A stretch of 25,055 bases of DNA. Source: RGIG6178 sp045118975 (GTDB lineage: Bacteria; Bacillota_I; Bacilli_A; RFN20; DUOF01). The position numbers were made by a program, and so were the translations under genes. Under the pieces are notes generated by a model. That model made no database searches. It saw nothing but the letters and a program-made list of their open reading frames with translations, and was not told the origin of the DNA. This document shows, in pieces, positions 1 to 7,165 of the stretch; positions within the stretch are counted from its first letter, which is position 1, and every line of letters begins with the position of its first letter. The DNA lies in contig JBGVCT010000013.1 in assembly GCA_045118975.1 (NCBI GenBank), positions 1 to 25,055 on the forward strand, in the 5' to 3' direction.

Positions 1-55
1 TTGCTTTTTCTTCTGGTGTTCGCATTATGTTTTTTGTTCCATTTGGTCTGCTCAT
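1..55 (-). CDS. Transposase N-terminus (partial, runs off the window)
   Basis: The first 18 codons read MSRPNGTKNIMRTPEEKA and run off the left edge. An AAAGGAGG site sits 8 bases before the ATG. The short basic stretch followed by TPEEKA resembles the beginning of helix-turn-helix transposase subunits such as IS3-family OrfA, but 18 residues cannot prove a family. The identical start at 25001 on the plus strand shows that this is a repeated gene, which supports a mobile-element origin. Confidence 0.5.
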   Translation of the reverse strand, partial: MSRPNGTKNIMRTPEEKA

Positions 56-87
56 GTTGTTTTCCTCCTTTATTCTAGTATAACAAA

Positions 88-125
88 AAAAGTAGACTGA
101 GTTTTTTTACTCTTTGTCTACTTTT
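88..125 (-). terminator. Hairpin at IS end, likely transcription shield and operon terminator
   Basis: On the minus strand AAAAGTAGAC (125-116) pairs with GTCTACTTTT (97-88), with an inner GAGT/ACTC pairing, and the run of T continues past the stem. It lies 44 bases past the AcnX small-subunit stop, so besides shielding the transposase it probably ends the OYE-AcnX transcript. No other terminator is visible between the two. Confidence 0.65.
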
Positions 126-168
126 ATTAAATCACTTCATAAGTGAGTCATTTTAATAAATTATTTAA

Positions 169-615
169 TTATTCTTCTACTTCTACAACACCATCAGGTT
201 TGATAGTGATTTTCATGCCATCTTTAACATAGTTTAAAAATTCATCACCAAGTGAATCTACAACTGGCATTGTTACTCCATCAATCCATACATCTGCTAA
301 AACAGCTCCTGCTGCTGCAAGTGAATCAATATGATTAGCAAATAACATACAAGCTGGATTTTTACCCATTGCACATGCACAATAAAGTACTAAACCACCT
401 GTAGTAGATCCGATTGTTTGAGGTAAACATAAAGCTTTTCCAAGCATTGGTTTGCCATACAAATCTTTATTGTTTTGGTCTCCACATTTAACTTCTTTAT
501 CTCCAAATTGTAAAGCCATTTGAAGAGAAGCTAATGTATTAAATCCCTCCGTAGTTACTACAGCTTCTGCACTAACTTCACCTGGAGTTACAACTCTACC
601 TTTAAATTGTTTCAT
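169..615 (-). CDS. Aconitase X small (swivel, DUF126) subunit
   Basis: The 148-residue protein has the DUF126 swivel fold signature: an N-terminal GRVVTPGEVSAEAVVT strand region, then GKALCLPQTIGSTTGG (residues 59-74), where the family has a Gly-Ser-rich substrate loop, and a C-terminal KDGMKITIKPDGVVEV strand. Two-subunit AcnX enzymes are Fe-S-dependent dehydratases; characterised bacterial members act on cis-3-hydroxy-L-proline and archaeal ones on phosphomevalonate. The start codon shares one base with the stop of the large subunit (TAATG), and its AGGAGG site lies inside the large-subunit end, so translation is coupled. The loop reads GSTTGG, so the active-site Ser would be residue 70; this assignment is tentative. 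Family assignment is firm, substrate is not. Confidence 0.85.
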   Translation of the reverse strand: MKQFKGRVVTPGEVSAEAVVTTEGFNTLASLQMALQFGDKEVKCGDQNNKDLYGKPMLGKALCLPQTIGSTTGGLVLYCACAMGKNPACMLFANHIDSLAAAGAVLADVWIDGVTMPVVDSLGDEFLNYVKDGMKITIKPDGVVEVEE

Positions 616-1892
616 TATTTATTACCTCCTGTAATAGTATGTAAGATTTCTTCATCTGTATAATATCTAGCTGTAGTATATGTACGAAGCTTATTTGATG
701 AAGTAATAACTGGAACTTTCTTACATAATGGATTGTTCATATACATAAGTGGACAAATGTAAGAAACAACAACGCCCATCTCTTCTAATTTCTTAGCATC
801 TTCAGTCTTTTCAAATACTTCAAGAACACTAGGAGCTGCAGTAAACACAGTCTTAATAGTTACCTTACTCTTACCATTCTTCTTCAACTCTTCTTCAAGT
901 TTTGCAGTCCAATCTTTTAATTGCTCTAATGATAAATGAGGACATCCAACAAAGCAAAGTTTAGGTTTAGCATTTGGATTCTTCCAAATAACTGGATAGT
1001 TGTTCTTTACTCTTTCAAGTTCAGCATCATCGATAATATATTCTTTAGCACCTTCAACAATTAATTTTTCTTTTAATTCTTTAGCTTCTGGGGTTAAGTT
1101 ATCAATATGATATAAACCAACAGCACCATTACTTGCTGTAGCAGCACCAAAGTCTTTTAAGTAAGCAGTAGCGCTAGGAGTTAATTCATCACCAATCCAC
1201 TTATCAAGTCCTACAACATATGGAACATCTTCCATAACTTTCATACCAATTGCACTACCTAAAAGTTGTGCTTCAGGTTTCTTTGTTGTTTCAACTTTAA
1301 TAACCCAAGTGGCTTTTCTACCTTCATCAGTTAATAATCCAAAGTGAGGAACATAGCCAACAATTGATCCCATGATATCGATGATTCCAGAGTTACGATT
1401 ACATCTAGCACCAAGTACTGAGTTAGCATAAACTACTGCACTTGATTCAGCCCAAGATAATACATCACCTTTTTGAGGCTTATTACCAACTTCATCCATA
1501 TATGAAGTACAAGTGAATGCATTTTCATCCATTAATCCAAGCTTCTTTAATTGTTCTTCATAGAAATCTTGTTTTGTATACATAAACTTATTAAATACTA
1601 ATTTTTGTAAACAATTAGCAGGAACTCTTTTATCTAGTGGACGTGGGTCAACACTAAACTTTTGTCCTGAAGTAACACCTGCATCTAATAATTGTTGCAT
1701 TAAGTCATATACAGGTGACATAACTTTTAATCCAAATGAAGTAACAAGGTGATTATAAGTTGAAGTAATAGGAACAAGCTTATCAGCTTCAAATGCATCA
1801 CCATACATCACTAATGTTTTCATTACTTTAGCAAGAGTTTCACCCTTTTTGCCATCTAGTATTTCTTGTTGTTCTTTAGTTAATTTCATCAT
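615..1892 (-). CDS. Aconitase X catalytic (DUF521) subunit
   Basis: The 425-residue protein is the catalytic half of an aconitase X dehydratase. Family blocks are visible: YANSVLGARCNRNSG, where the family usually has GARTNREGG; CFVGCPHLSLEQL, the conserved GCPHLS block; and a late ITSSNKLRTYTTARYY segment. Conserved Cys residues in these blocks are expected to hold the Fe-S cluster. With the swivel subunit it should remove water from a hydroxylated substrate. Bacterial homologs act as cis-3-hydroxy-L-proline dehydratases, but no pyrroline-2-carboxylate reductase or proline racemase is present here. The partner in this operon is an Old Yellow Enzyme reductase instead, which suggests dehydration followed by reduction of a C=C bond (inference). 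The start has an AAGGAGAATTA site upstream. Confidence 0.85.
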   Translation of the reverse strand: MMKLTKEQQEILDGKKGETLAKVMKTLVMYGDAFEADKLVPITSTYNHLVTSFGLKVMSPVYDLMQQLLDAGVTSGQKFSVDPRPLDKRVPANCLQKLVFNKFMYTKQDFYEEQLKKLGLMDENAFTCTSYMDEVGNKPQKGDVLSWAESSAVVYANSVLGARCNRNSGIIDIMGSIVGYVPHFGLLTDEGRKATWVIKVETTKKPEAQLLGSAIGMKVMEDVPYVVGLDKWIGDELTPSATAYLKDFGAATASNGAVGLYHIDNLTPEAKELKEKLIVEGAKEYIIDDAELERVKNNYPVIWKNPNAKPKLCFVGCPHLSLEQLKDWTAKLEEELKKNGKSKVTIKTVFTAAPSVLEVFEKTEDAKKLEEMGVVVSYICPLMYMNNPLCKKVPVITSSNKLRTYTTARYYTDEEILHTITGGNK

Positions 1893-1912
1893 TAATTCTC
1901 CTTATCAAATAA

Positions 1913-3982
1913 TTAAATCTTCATACATACATCCCATGCACCCCAGATAACTGTACGTAAGTTACCAACTTTAGATGCATCACCAATTACATGTACATGA
2001 CTACCCTTCTTTGTAAGAGGTGCTGGATTATATCCAACTGATAGAATAGTTGAATCAGCTTTAACTTCAAAAGTTTTACCTTCTTTATCTTTAAGTGTTA
2101 CAACGCCATTTCCAATTTCTGCAACACCAGTTTCTAAATATACAGGAACATTGTTAGTCTTAAAGAAATCTCTAAGATAACTAGTATTTGCTAAACAAAT
2201 ACCTTTTGTTGTAATCAAATCATCTTGCATTTCCACAATTACAGGTTTCTTGCCTTTTAGATATAAGTCATAAGCGATTTCGCAACCAGTAAGACCTCCA
2301 CCTACTACTACAACAGTCTCACCAACACTCTTGTTTTCTAATAAGTAATCAATTGCTTCAACTGCATTTTCTACACCTTTAATAGGAATATTTTTAGCTT
2401 TAGCTCCAGTTGCAATAATTACTTCATCTGCACCAAGTGATTTAACATCACTAACTTCAGTATTTAACTTAACTTCAATTGGATATCTAGAAAGTTCTCT
2501 AATATACCATGCAATAAGTGCTCTATCTTTTTCTTTAAATGAAGGTCTAGATGCTGCAATAAATACTCCACCTAATTTATCACTCTTTTCATATAAAGTA
2601 ACATTGTGGCCTCTTTTTGCACAAACAAGAGCAGCTTCCATACCACCAATACCTCCACCAACAACAGCTACTTTCTTTACTTTCTTAGCAGGAGTAATCT
2701 TATATTTTTTAGATTGCATAGTTAATGGGTTAAGTGCACAACGAGAAAGTCCCATTGTATCAGATAAATCTTGAGTATTAGCATGTCCCTTTGATGAAGA
2801 GAAATTGAAACATCCACTATGGCAACAAATACATGGTTTGATATCTTCTAATCTGTTTTCAATAACCTTAGTTACCCACTCAGGGTCTACTAAAAATTGT
2901 CTAGCAACACCTACTCCATCAATTCTTCCCTCTTCTACAGCTTTAGCTCCAACTTCTGGATCCATTCTACCAGCACATACAACAGGAATATCTACAAATT
3001 TCTTAATATGAGCAACATCTTCTAAATTACAGTTTTCAGGCATATACATTGGAGGATGAGCCCAATACCAAGAATCATATGTTCCATTATCAGCATTAAG
3101 CATATCATATCCAGCATCTTGTAAATATTTAGCAGCCTTTTCAGACTCTTCCATATTACGTCCAACCTCTGTATATTTTTCTCCAGGCATAGCACCCTCG
3201 CAGAATCCCTTCATCTTAGATTCAACTGAATAACGTAAAGAAACAGGATAATCTTTACCACATTTTTCTTTAATTGCTTTAACGATTTCTACAGCAAAAC
3301 GATATCTATTCTCAAAACTTCCTCCATATTCATCTTCTCTTTTATTGAAGAACTCCATAGAGAATTGGTCAAGTAAATATCCTTCGTGAACAGCATGAAC
3401 TTCTACACCATCAACACCAGCTTCTTTACAAAGCTTAGCAGTCTTAGCAAATCCTTCAATTATTTCATGGATTTGTTCAACTGTCATTTCAGGACACTCA
3501 ATATCATGAGCCCAACGTGACTTTTGAGGACTAGGACTTGCAAGTTCATGACTAGTATCTAAAATAGGCTTAAGAATTGCTCTAGTAAACTTATTTTTAT
3601 GTAATGGAGCAATTAAATCAGTAATAGCCCATGATCTACCCATACCTGCTGTAAGCTGAATAAATAACTTAGCTCCTGTTTTATGAATTTCTTCTATAAA
3701 CTCTTTTAAATCTTCAAACATCTTTTCATTTTGCCATAACCATTTTCCCCAGAAAGTATCACGAATTGGAGCAATACCTGGAATAATTAAACCAACATTA
3801 TTGTTAGCTCTCTCTAAAAATAGTTTTGCTGCTTCCTTATCAAAATGGCATCCTGTAAGTTCAAACCACCCAAATAAAGAAGTTCCACCCATTGGACACA
3901 TAACAATACGGTTTTTAATTTCCACATTACCAATCTTCCAAGGTGTAAATAAAGCTTCATATTTCTTATCTGTTGTATTCAT
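1913..3982 (-). CDS. Old Yellow Enzyme-type NADH:flavin / 2-enoate reductase with Fe-S cluster
   Basis: The 689-residue three-part flavoenzyme resembles 2,4-dienoyl-CoA reductase FadH, trimethylamine dehydrogenase and BaiCD/BaiH. Residues 1-370 form the FMN barrel, with VEVHAVHEGYLLDQF and KREDEYGGSFENRYRF blocks. The [4Fe-4S] ligands are C384, C387, C391 and C415. The C-terminal FAD/NAD part has AVVGGGIGGMEAA and VVVVGGGLTGCEIA dinucleotide-binding loops and an ILSVGY block near the end. The last cluster Cys follows after 23 residues, against 11 in E. coli FadH, so a loop of about 12 residues is inserted. It is the first gene of the operon with the AcnX subunits and has an AAAGGAGAGG site. 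Likely a C=C bond reductase using NAD(P)H; substrate unknown. Confidence 0.9.
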   Translation of the reverse strand: MNTTDKKYEALFTPWKIGNVEIKNRIVMCPMGGTSLFGWFELTGCHFDKEAAKLFLERANNNVGLIIPGIAPIRDTFWGKWLWQNEKMFEDLKEFIEEIHKTGAKLFIQLTAGMGRSWAITDLIAPLHKNKFTRAILKPILDTSHELASPSPQKSRWAHDIECPEMTVEQIHEIIEGFAKTAKLCKEAGVDGVEVHAVHEGYLLDQFSMEFFNKREDEYGGSFENRYRFAVEIVKAIKEKCGKDYPVSLRYSVESKMKGFCEGAMPGEKYTEVGRNMEESEKAAKYLQDAGYDMLNADNGTYDSWYWAHPPMYMPENCNLEDVAHIKKFVDIPVVCAGRMDPEVGAKAVEEGRIDGVGVARQFLVDPEWVTKVIENRLEDIKPCICCHSGCFNFSSSKGHANTQDLSDTMGLSRCALNPLTMQSKKYKITPAKKVKKVAVVGGGIGGMEAALVCAKRGHNVTLYEKSDKLGGVFIAASRPSFKEKDRALIAWYIRELSRYPIEVKLNTEVSDVKSLGADEVIIATGAKAKNIPIKGVENAVEAIDYLLENKSVGETVVVVGGGLTGCEIAYDLYLKGKKPVIVEMQDDLITTKGICLANTSYLRDFFKTNNVPVYLETGVAEIGNGVVTLKDKEGKTFEVKADSTILSVGYNPAPLTKKGSHVHVIGDASKVGNLRTVIWGAWDVCMKI

Positions 3983-4027
3983 TTTACCTCTCCTTTAACA
4001 CTTGTTGAATCATCAATAAGCACCTTT

Positions 4028-4036
4028 ATTATAACA
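4028..4036 (-). promoter_or_regulatory. Extended -10 promoter for OYE-AcnX operon
   Basis: On the minus strand TGTTATAAT gives an extended -10 (TG, one base, TATAAT) about 46 bases before the OYE start. No good -35 is seen at 16-18 bases. It lies just after the terminator of the upstream cysS-Nudix unit, so the operon needs its own promoter here. Confidence 0.5.
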
Positions 4037-4079
4037 TCTATATTTTCAAAGACATATAAATCCTCTTTTTTAATTTATT

Positions 4080-4113
4080 AAAAAAGCTATTACACAGTTT
4101 TTAGTGTAATAGC
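4080..4113 (-). terminator. Rho-independent terminator of the cysS-Nudix unit
   Basis: On the minus strand GCTATTACAC (4113-4104) pairs perfectly with GTGTAATAGC (4095-4086) around an 8-base loop, followed by six T. It starts 7 bases after the Nudix stop. Confidence 0.9.
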
Positions 4114-4120
4114 CCTCCAT

Positions 4121-4630
4121 TTATTTGTTTTTAAAATATATTTGCAATAAATCCAACATTTCTTTTGCTATGCCTTTAGCATCATCATAAATAATGGCAT
4201 TATTATTTATTTCCATTATAAGATTATCTAACTTTATATATCTTAATTCAAAGTTTCCCTCTTTTTCATTCTCCGTATAATTCGTATTTTCTAATCGAGG
4301 AGTTTCATCTGTTTTAACCTCATAATAATAAATTTCAGTTTTTCTATTTACTCCCTTTTTTGGCCAATCTTTATAATAGCCATACAAAGTCGCAAATGGA
4401 GAATAATTATTTTCTTTTAATTCTATTCCAGTTTCCTCTTTTACCTCTCTATTAATAGCACTAGCAAAATCTTCATCCTCTACATGCCCACCAATAAATT
4501 GATATGTATTATGAGAATATCCAAGCAACATTTCATTTTTAGAATTAACAAGCAAAACTTTAACTCTTCTTACAACTTCATTTATATCATCATCTTTTAA
4601 CTTATATTTATTATTCACTAGTACTTCCAT
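4121..4630 (-). CDS. Nudix hydrolase
   Basis: The 169-residue Nudix protein has a complete Nudix box, GGHVEDEDFASAINREVKEE plus TGI, matching Gx5Ex7REUxEExGU, so it should bind divalent metal and cleave a nucleoside diphosphate linked to another group. Substrate cannot be read from the box. I chose the ATG at 4630: GGGGTG sits 6 bases before it, whereas an in-frame GTG at 4639 would lie within that site. It begins 11 bases past the cysS stop and is followed by a terminator, so it is the last gene of the cysS unit and should share the cysteine-dependent control. A repair or housekeeping role is likely; a link to cysteine is not shown. Confidence 0.85.
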   Translation of the reverse strand: MEVLVNNKYKLKDDDINEVVRRVKVLLVNSKNEMLLGYSHNTYQFIGGHVEDEDFASAINREVKEETGIELKENNYSPFATLYGYYKDWPKKGVNRKTEIYYYEVKTDETPRLENTNYTENEKEGNFELRYIKLDNLIMEINNNAIIYDDAKGIAKEMLDLLQIYFKNK

Positions 4631-4641
4631 ATATATCACCC

Positions 4642-6051
4642 CTAACTTATAATTTCAAATGTTGTACCTTCTCTTGTATCTTTAATAAGTATTCCTTTTT
4701 GTTTTAATTCATCTCTAATTAAATCAGCCATCGCAAAATCTCTATTTTTCTTTGCAATGTTTCTTTTTTCTATCATCTCATTTATATAAGCAAGTAGTGC
4801 TTTCTCTACTTCAACTTCTTCCTTTTTCTCAAGTAACCCTAGTGATAAAACCATATCCATCTCTTTTATAATTTTAATCTTTGTACTATTAGAAACATCC
4901 TCTTTTAGAACATCATATAAAAGCGTAATTGTGCTAGCAGTATTTAAATCATTACTAAGTGCTTCTTTAAATCTATTAATGTATTCACCATATACATTTT
5001 CATTAACTTCATCTTCTTTATAATCTTTATTAATCTCACTTATCCTATTTAAAAGTTTGTGATAATTAGCTTCTGTAGCCTTAAGTTTATCAAAATCAAA
5101 AGTAAGCGTATTTCTATAATGTGATTGTAAGCAATAGAAACGATATGCAAGTGGATCAAATCCACGTTTTTCCAAGTTAGCTACAGTTAAAAACTCTCCA
5201 TTAGATTTACTCATTTTCCCTGTTTCATCATTTAAAAATGCAAGATGAACCCAATAATTAGTCCACTTATGACCTAAATATGCCTCACTTTGTGCTATCT
5301 CATTTGTATGATGCGGAAATATAGCATCTACTGCTCCAAAGTGCAAGTCTAAATATTCCCCCAAAAATTTAAGTGAAATACCACTACATTCAATATGCCA
5401 CCCAGGATACCCTTCTCCTAATTCAGTATTCCATTTTAAGGCATGATTTTCAAATTTCGAAGTATTAAACCAAAGTACAAAATCAGCTTGATTCCTCTTC
5501 ATCTTGTCATATTCAACATCATCTCTAACACCAACTTGTAAATCATTTGCTTTCTTTTTAGATAACTCATAATAAGTAGGAAACTTACTAACATCAAAAT
5601 AGATATTACTACCAGCTTTATATGCATATCCCTTATCTAATAATTTCTTTATAATCTTTACATATTCATCAATATTATCTGTAGCATTAGAAACAATATC
5701 TGGTTTTCTAATATTAAGTTTTTTCATATCCTCAAAGAAGACATCTGTGTAATATTTAGCAATATCTAATACTCCTTTATTCTCCCTTTTTGCAGCTAAA
5801 GCCATCTTATCTTCACCAGTATCACTATCGCTAGTTAAATGTCCAACATCAGTAATATTCATCGCCCTTTTAACATTATATCCCAAATACTTAAGCGTCT
5901 TTTCAAAAAGATCTTCACTAATATAGGTTCTCATATTTCCTATATGTTGATAATTGTATACTGTAGGACCACATGTATACATAGTCACTAATTCTTTATT
6001 ATAAGGAACAAATTCCTCTACTTTTCTTGTTAATGTATTATATAATTTCAT
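4642..6051 (-). CDS. cysS: Cysteinyl-tRNA synthetase
   Basis: The 469-residue class I synthetase charges tRNA-Cys with cysteine using ATP. The HIGH-type motif is HIGN at residues 36-39 and KMSKS is at 279-283. The cysteine-selecting zinc site is complete: C27 (TCGPTVYN), C222 (GWHIEC), H247 and E251 (FPHHTNE). Length is normal for bacteria and the end is intact. An AAAGGAGG site precedes the ATG. It is followed by a Nudix gene in the same transcript. The 5' region carries a Cys-rich leader peptide and alternative hairpins instead of a T-box, so expression probably responds to the level of charged tRNA-Cys by ribosome stalling. Confidence 0.98.
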   Translation of the reverse strand: MKLYNTLTRKVEEFVPYNKELVTMYTCGPTVYNYQHIGNMRTYISEDLFEKTLKYLGYNVKRAMNITDVGHLTSDSDTGEDKMALAAKRENKGVLDIAKYYTDVFFEDMKKLNIRKPDIVSNATDNIDEYVKIIKKLLDKGYAYKAGSNIYFDVSKFPTYYELSKKKANDLQVGVRDDVEYDKMKRNQADFVLWFNTSKFENHALKWNTELGEGYPGWHIECSGISLKFLGEYLDLHFGAVDAIFPHHTNEIAQSEAYLGHKWTNYWVHLAFLNDETGKMSKSNGEFLTVANLEKRGFDPLAYRFYCLQSHYRNTLTFDFDKLKATEANYHKLLNRISEINKDYKEDEVNENVYGEYINRFKEALSNDLNTASTITLLYDVLKEDVSNSTKIKIIKEMDMVLSLGLLEKKEEVEVEKALLAYINEMIEKRNIAKKNRDFAMADLIRDELKQKGILIKDTREGTTFEIIS

Positions 6052-6084
6052 TTTTTCTTCCTCCTTTAAATTATACTTATATCC

Positions 6085-6135
6085 TCAATAATCCCCGTCC
6101 CTAAAGGGACACAACTTTATTAACCATTTATCCAT
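6085..6135 (-). CDS. Possible second leader ORF between the attenuator and cysS
   Basis: A 16-codon ORF, MDKWLIKLCPFRDGDY, starts at an ATG with GGAGAG five bases upstream and stops 33 bases before cysS. Its ribosome binding region closely resembles that of the Cys-rich leader (GGAGAGA in both). The ORF contains a perfect GTCCC/GGGAC hairpin (6097-6110). Only one Cys codon is present. It would be translated only in transcripts that pass the terminator. It might couple translation to cysS or be chance; nothing beyond start, spacing and stop supports it. Confidence 0.3.
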   Translation of the reverse strand: MDKWLIKLCPFRDGDY

Positions 6136-6149
6136 ATTATCTCTCCTAT

Positions 6150-6179
6150 AAAAAAACTGCCACATGTATAATGTGACAG
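6150..6179 (-). terminator. Attenuator terminator upstream of cysS
   Basis: On the minus strand CTGTCACAT (6179-6171) pairs with ATGTGGCAG (6165-6157) through 9 bp with one G.U and a 5-base loop, followed directly by seven T. It lies about 100 bases before cysS and inside its leader, so it can stop transcription before the gene. Its 5' arm can instead pair with the 3' arm of the preceding hairpin (6190-6198), which would abolish it. Confidence 0.85.
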
Positions 6180-6262
6180 CAAATAAAAACTGTCACATAA
6201 ATGCTATATGACAGATAATTTTTATTATATTAATCAATAAGAAAAACTCTACATATAGCAAG

Positions 6263-6310
6263 CTAGATGCAACTGCAACAACATAGAATTACTTTTACAG
6301 TTTTTCTCAT
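6263..6310 (-). CDS. Cys-rich leader peptide of cysS
   Basis: A 15-residue ORF reads MRKTVKVILCCCSCI, with Cys at residues 10, 11, 12 and 14 (codons TGT TGT TGC, then TGC) and a TAG stop. AAGGAG lies 8 bases before the ATG, and a consensus promoter lies about 23 bases upstream of the ATG, so transcription and translation signals are both complete. Four Cys in the last six sense codons is very unlikely by chance in an AT-rich genome, and the next gene on the transcript charges tRNA-Cys. Its likely job is to sense charged tRNA-Cys by ribosome stalling, as Trp and Phe leader peptides do for trp and pheST in enterobacteria. No function for the peptide product itself is implied. Confidence 0.8.
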   Translation of the reverse strand: MRKTVKVILCCCSCI

Positions 6311-6332
6311 AATTCTCTCTCCTTATGTTTTT

Positions 6333-6361
6333 ATAGTAGTTCAAATAACTTACTATGTCAA
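6333..6361 (-). promoter_or_regulatory. Sigma-A promoter of the cysS leader
   Basis: The minus strand has a perfect TTGACA -35 (6361-6356), a 17-base spacer and TACTAT as -10 (6338-6333). This is the best promoter match I found in the window. Transcription should begin near 6326, about 16 bases before the leader ATG. It begins 14 bases past the methyltransferase stop. Confidence 0.85.
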
Positions 6362-6375
6362 CAAAATTTATACTC

Positions 6376-7164
6376 CTATTTCTTCCTACATATATACAAC
6401 ATATGGTTTGAATAACCTTGTAATTCTTCTCTTTCACAAGTTGAAAAATGATAGTCCAACCAAACCTCAAATTCTTCATCACTTAAAGAGTCAATTTTAT
6501 CCCCAAAATGATCACTCATTCCATCTGTAGCAATATTCTTTAAATATTCAACATCATATTTAGACATAAGTTCTTTAAACTCCTTAATATAAAATGCCGC
6601 AAATAATCCTTCTGGATAATTTATCATTTTGTAATTAGAGTCAAAATCCTTACCTCTTCCATCAAGTAGATGATTATCTTGTAATGCCCAACCAACCATA
6701 ATAGAATCACTAGTTAAATACGCAATACAAATTATACCACCTTTTTTAGTAACACGAATTGCTTCAGATATCGCCTTATTTATATCATCACTTTCATATA
6801 AATGATATAAAGGCCCTAAAACTAAAGTTACATCAAAAGTATTGTCAGCAAATCTTGATAAATCTATAGCATCACCTTGATATGCCTCAATATCCATTCC
6901 CTTTTTTATACCATTCTTTAAAACATTTAAATTTCTTTCAATAAGTTCTATAGAAGCAACCTTATATCCCAAATCCGCATAATGAAGAGAGTACTTTCCA
7001 CAACCCGCTCCAATCTCTAATATTTTATCTCCTTTTTTTAAATATGAACTTATATACTTATCAGAAGTCAAAAATTCCACACTACCATGCTTACTAACTA
7101 ATCTTGTCTCCTCATGACAACTTTCATTATAAAATTCATTTAAAAATTCTTTTCTATCCTTCAT
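6376..7164 (-). CDS. Class I SAM-dependent methyltransferase
   Basis: This is a 262-residue soluble protein with a Rossmann-type methyltransferase core. Motif I is ILEIGAGCGKY (residues 48-58), the acidic residue after the second strand is E73, the motif II region is FDVTLVLGPLYHLYE, and the post-II block is AIRVTKKGGIICIAYL. It belongs to the broad Methyltransf_11/25 group whose substrates range from small metabolites to drugs, so no substrate can be given. The ATG has GGAAGG 5 bases upstream and lies one base past the Sel1 gene stop, so the two are co-transcribed and probably translationally coupled. No terminator follows before the cysS promoter, so some read-through into the cysS leader is possible. 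Confidence 0.85.
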   Translation of the reverse strand: MKDRKEFLNEFYNESCHEETRLVSKHGSVEFLTSDKYISSYLKKGDKILEIGAGCGKYSLHYADLGYKVASIELIERNLNVLKNGIKKGMDIEAYQGDAIDLSRFADNTFDVTLVLGPLYHLYESDDINKAISEAIRVTKKGGIICIAYLTSDSIMVGWALQDNHLLDGRGKDFDSNYKMINYPEGLFAAFYIKEFKELMSKYDVEYLKNIATDGMSDHFGDKIDSLSDEEFEVWLDYHFSTCEREELQGYSNHMLYICRKK

Positions 7165-7165
7165 A

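Larger units (their letters stand above)
1..141 (-). mobile_element. Left copy of terminal inverted repeat, probable IS element end
   Basis: Bases 1-141 are the exact reverse complement of bases 24915-25055; the match stops at base 142. Reading outward (leftward on the minus strand) the unit holds a hairpin with a T-run (88-125), a TATACT -10 sequence preceded by TG, an AAAGGAGG ribosome binding site and the start of an ORF. This is the usual arrangement of an insertion sequence end with a terminator that shields the transposase from outside transcription. The inner edge, near base 141, should be the real edge of the repeated unit. The outer part of the element is missing because the window ends. 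Confidence 0.8.
6150..6310 (-). promoter_or_regulatory. Cysteine-responsive ribosome-mediated attenuator (alternative RNA pairings)
   Basis: Five minus-strand segments follow the leader Cys codons. A is TGCTATATG (6260-6252). B is CTGTCATATA plus loop bases, with CATATAGCA at 6210-6202. C is TATGTGACAG (6199-6190). D is CTGTCACAT (6179-6171). E is ATGTGGCAG plus T7 (6165-6150). Possible pairings are A:B 9 bp perfect, B:C 10 bp with one G.U, C:D 9 bp perfect and D:E 9 bp with one G.U. The sets A:B + C:D and B:C + D:E exclude each other. A ribosome stalled at the Cys codons leaves A free and favours read-through; a ribosome at the leader stop covers A and favours the terminator. The pairings are seen in the sequence; the switch is inferred. 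Confidence 0.8.

Noticed and set aside
6052..6375. T-box riboswitch in the cysS leader
   Set aside because: No AGGGUGGNACCGCG-type box or specifier stem was found; the Cys leader ORF explains the region better.
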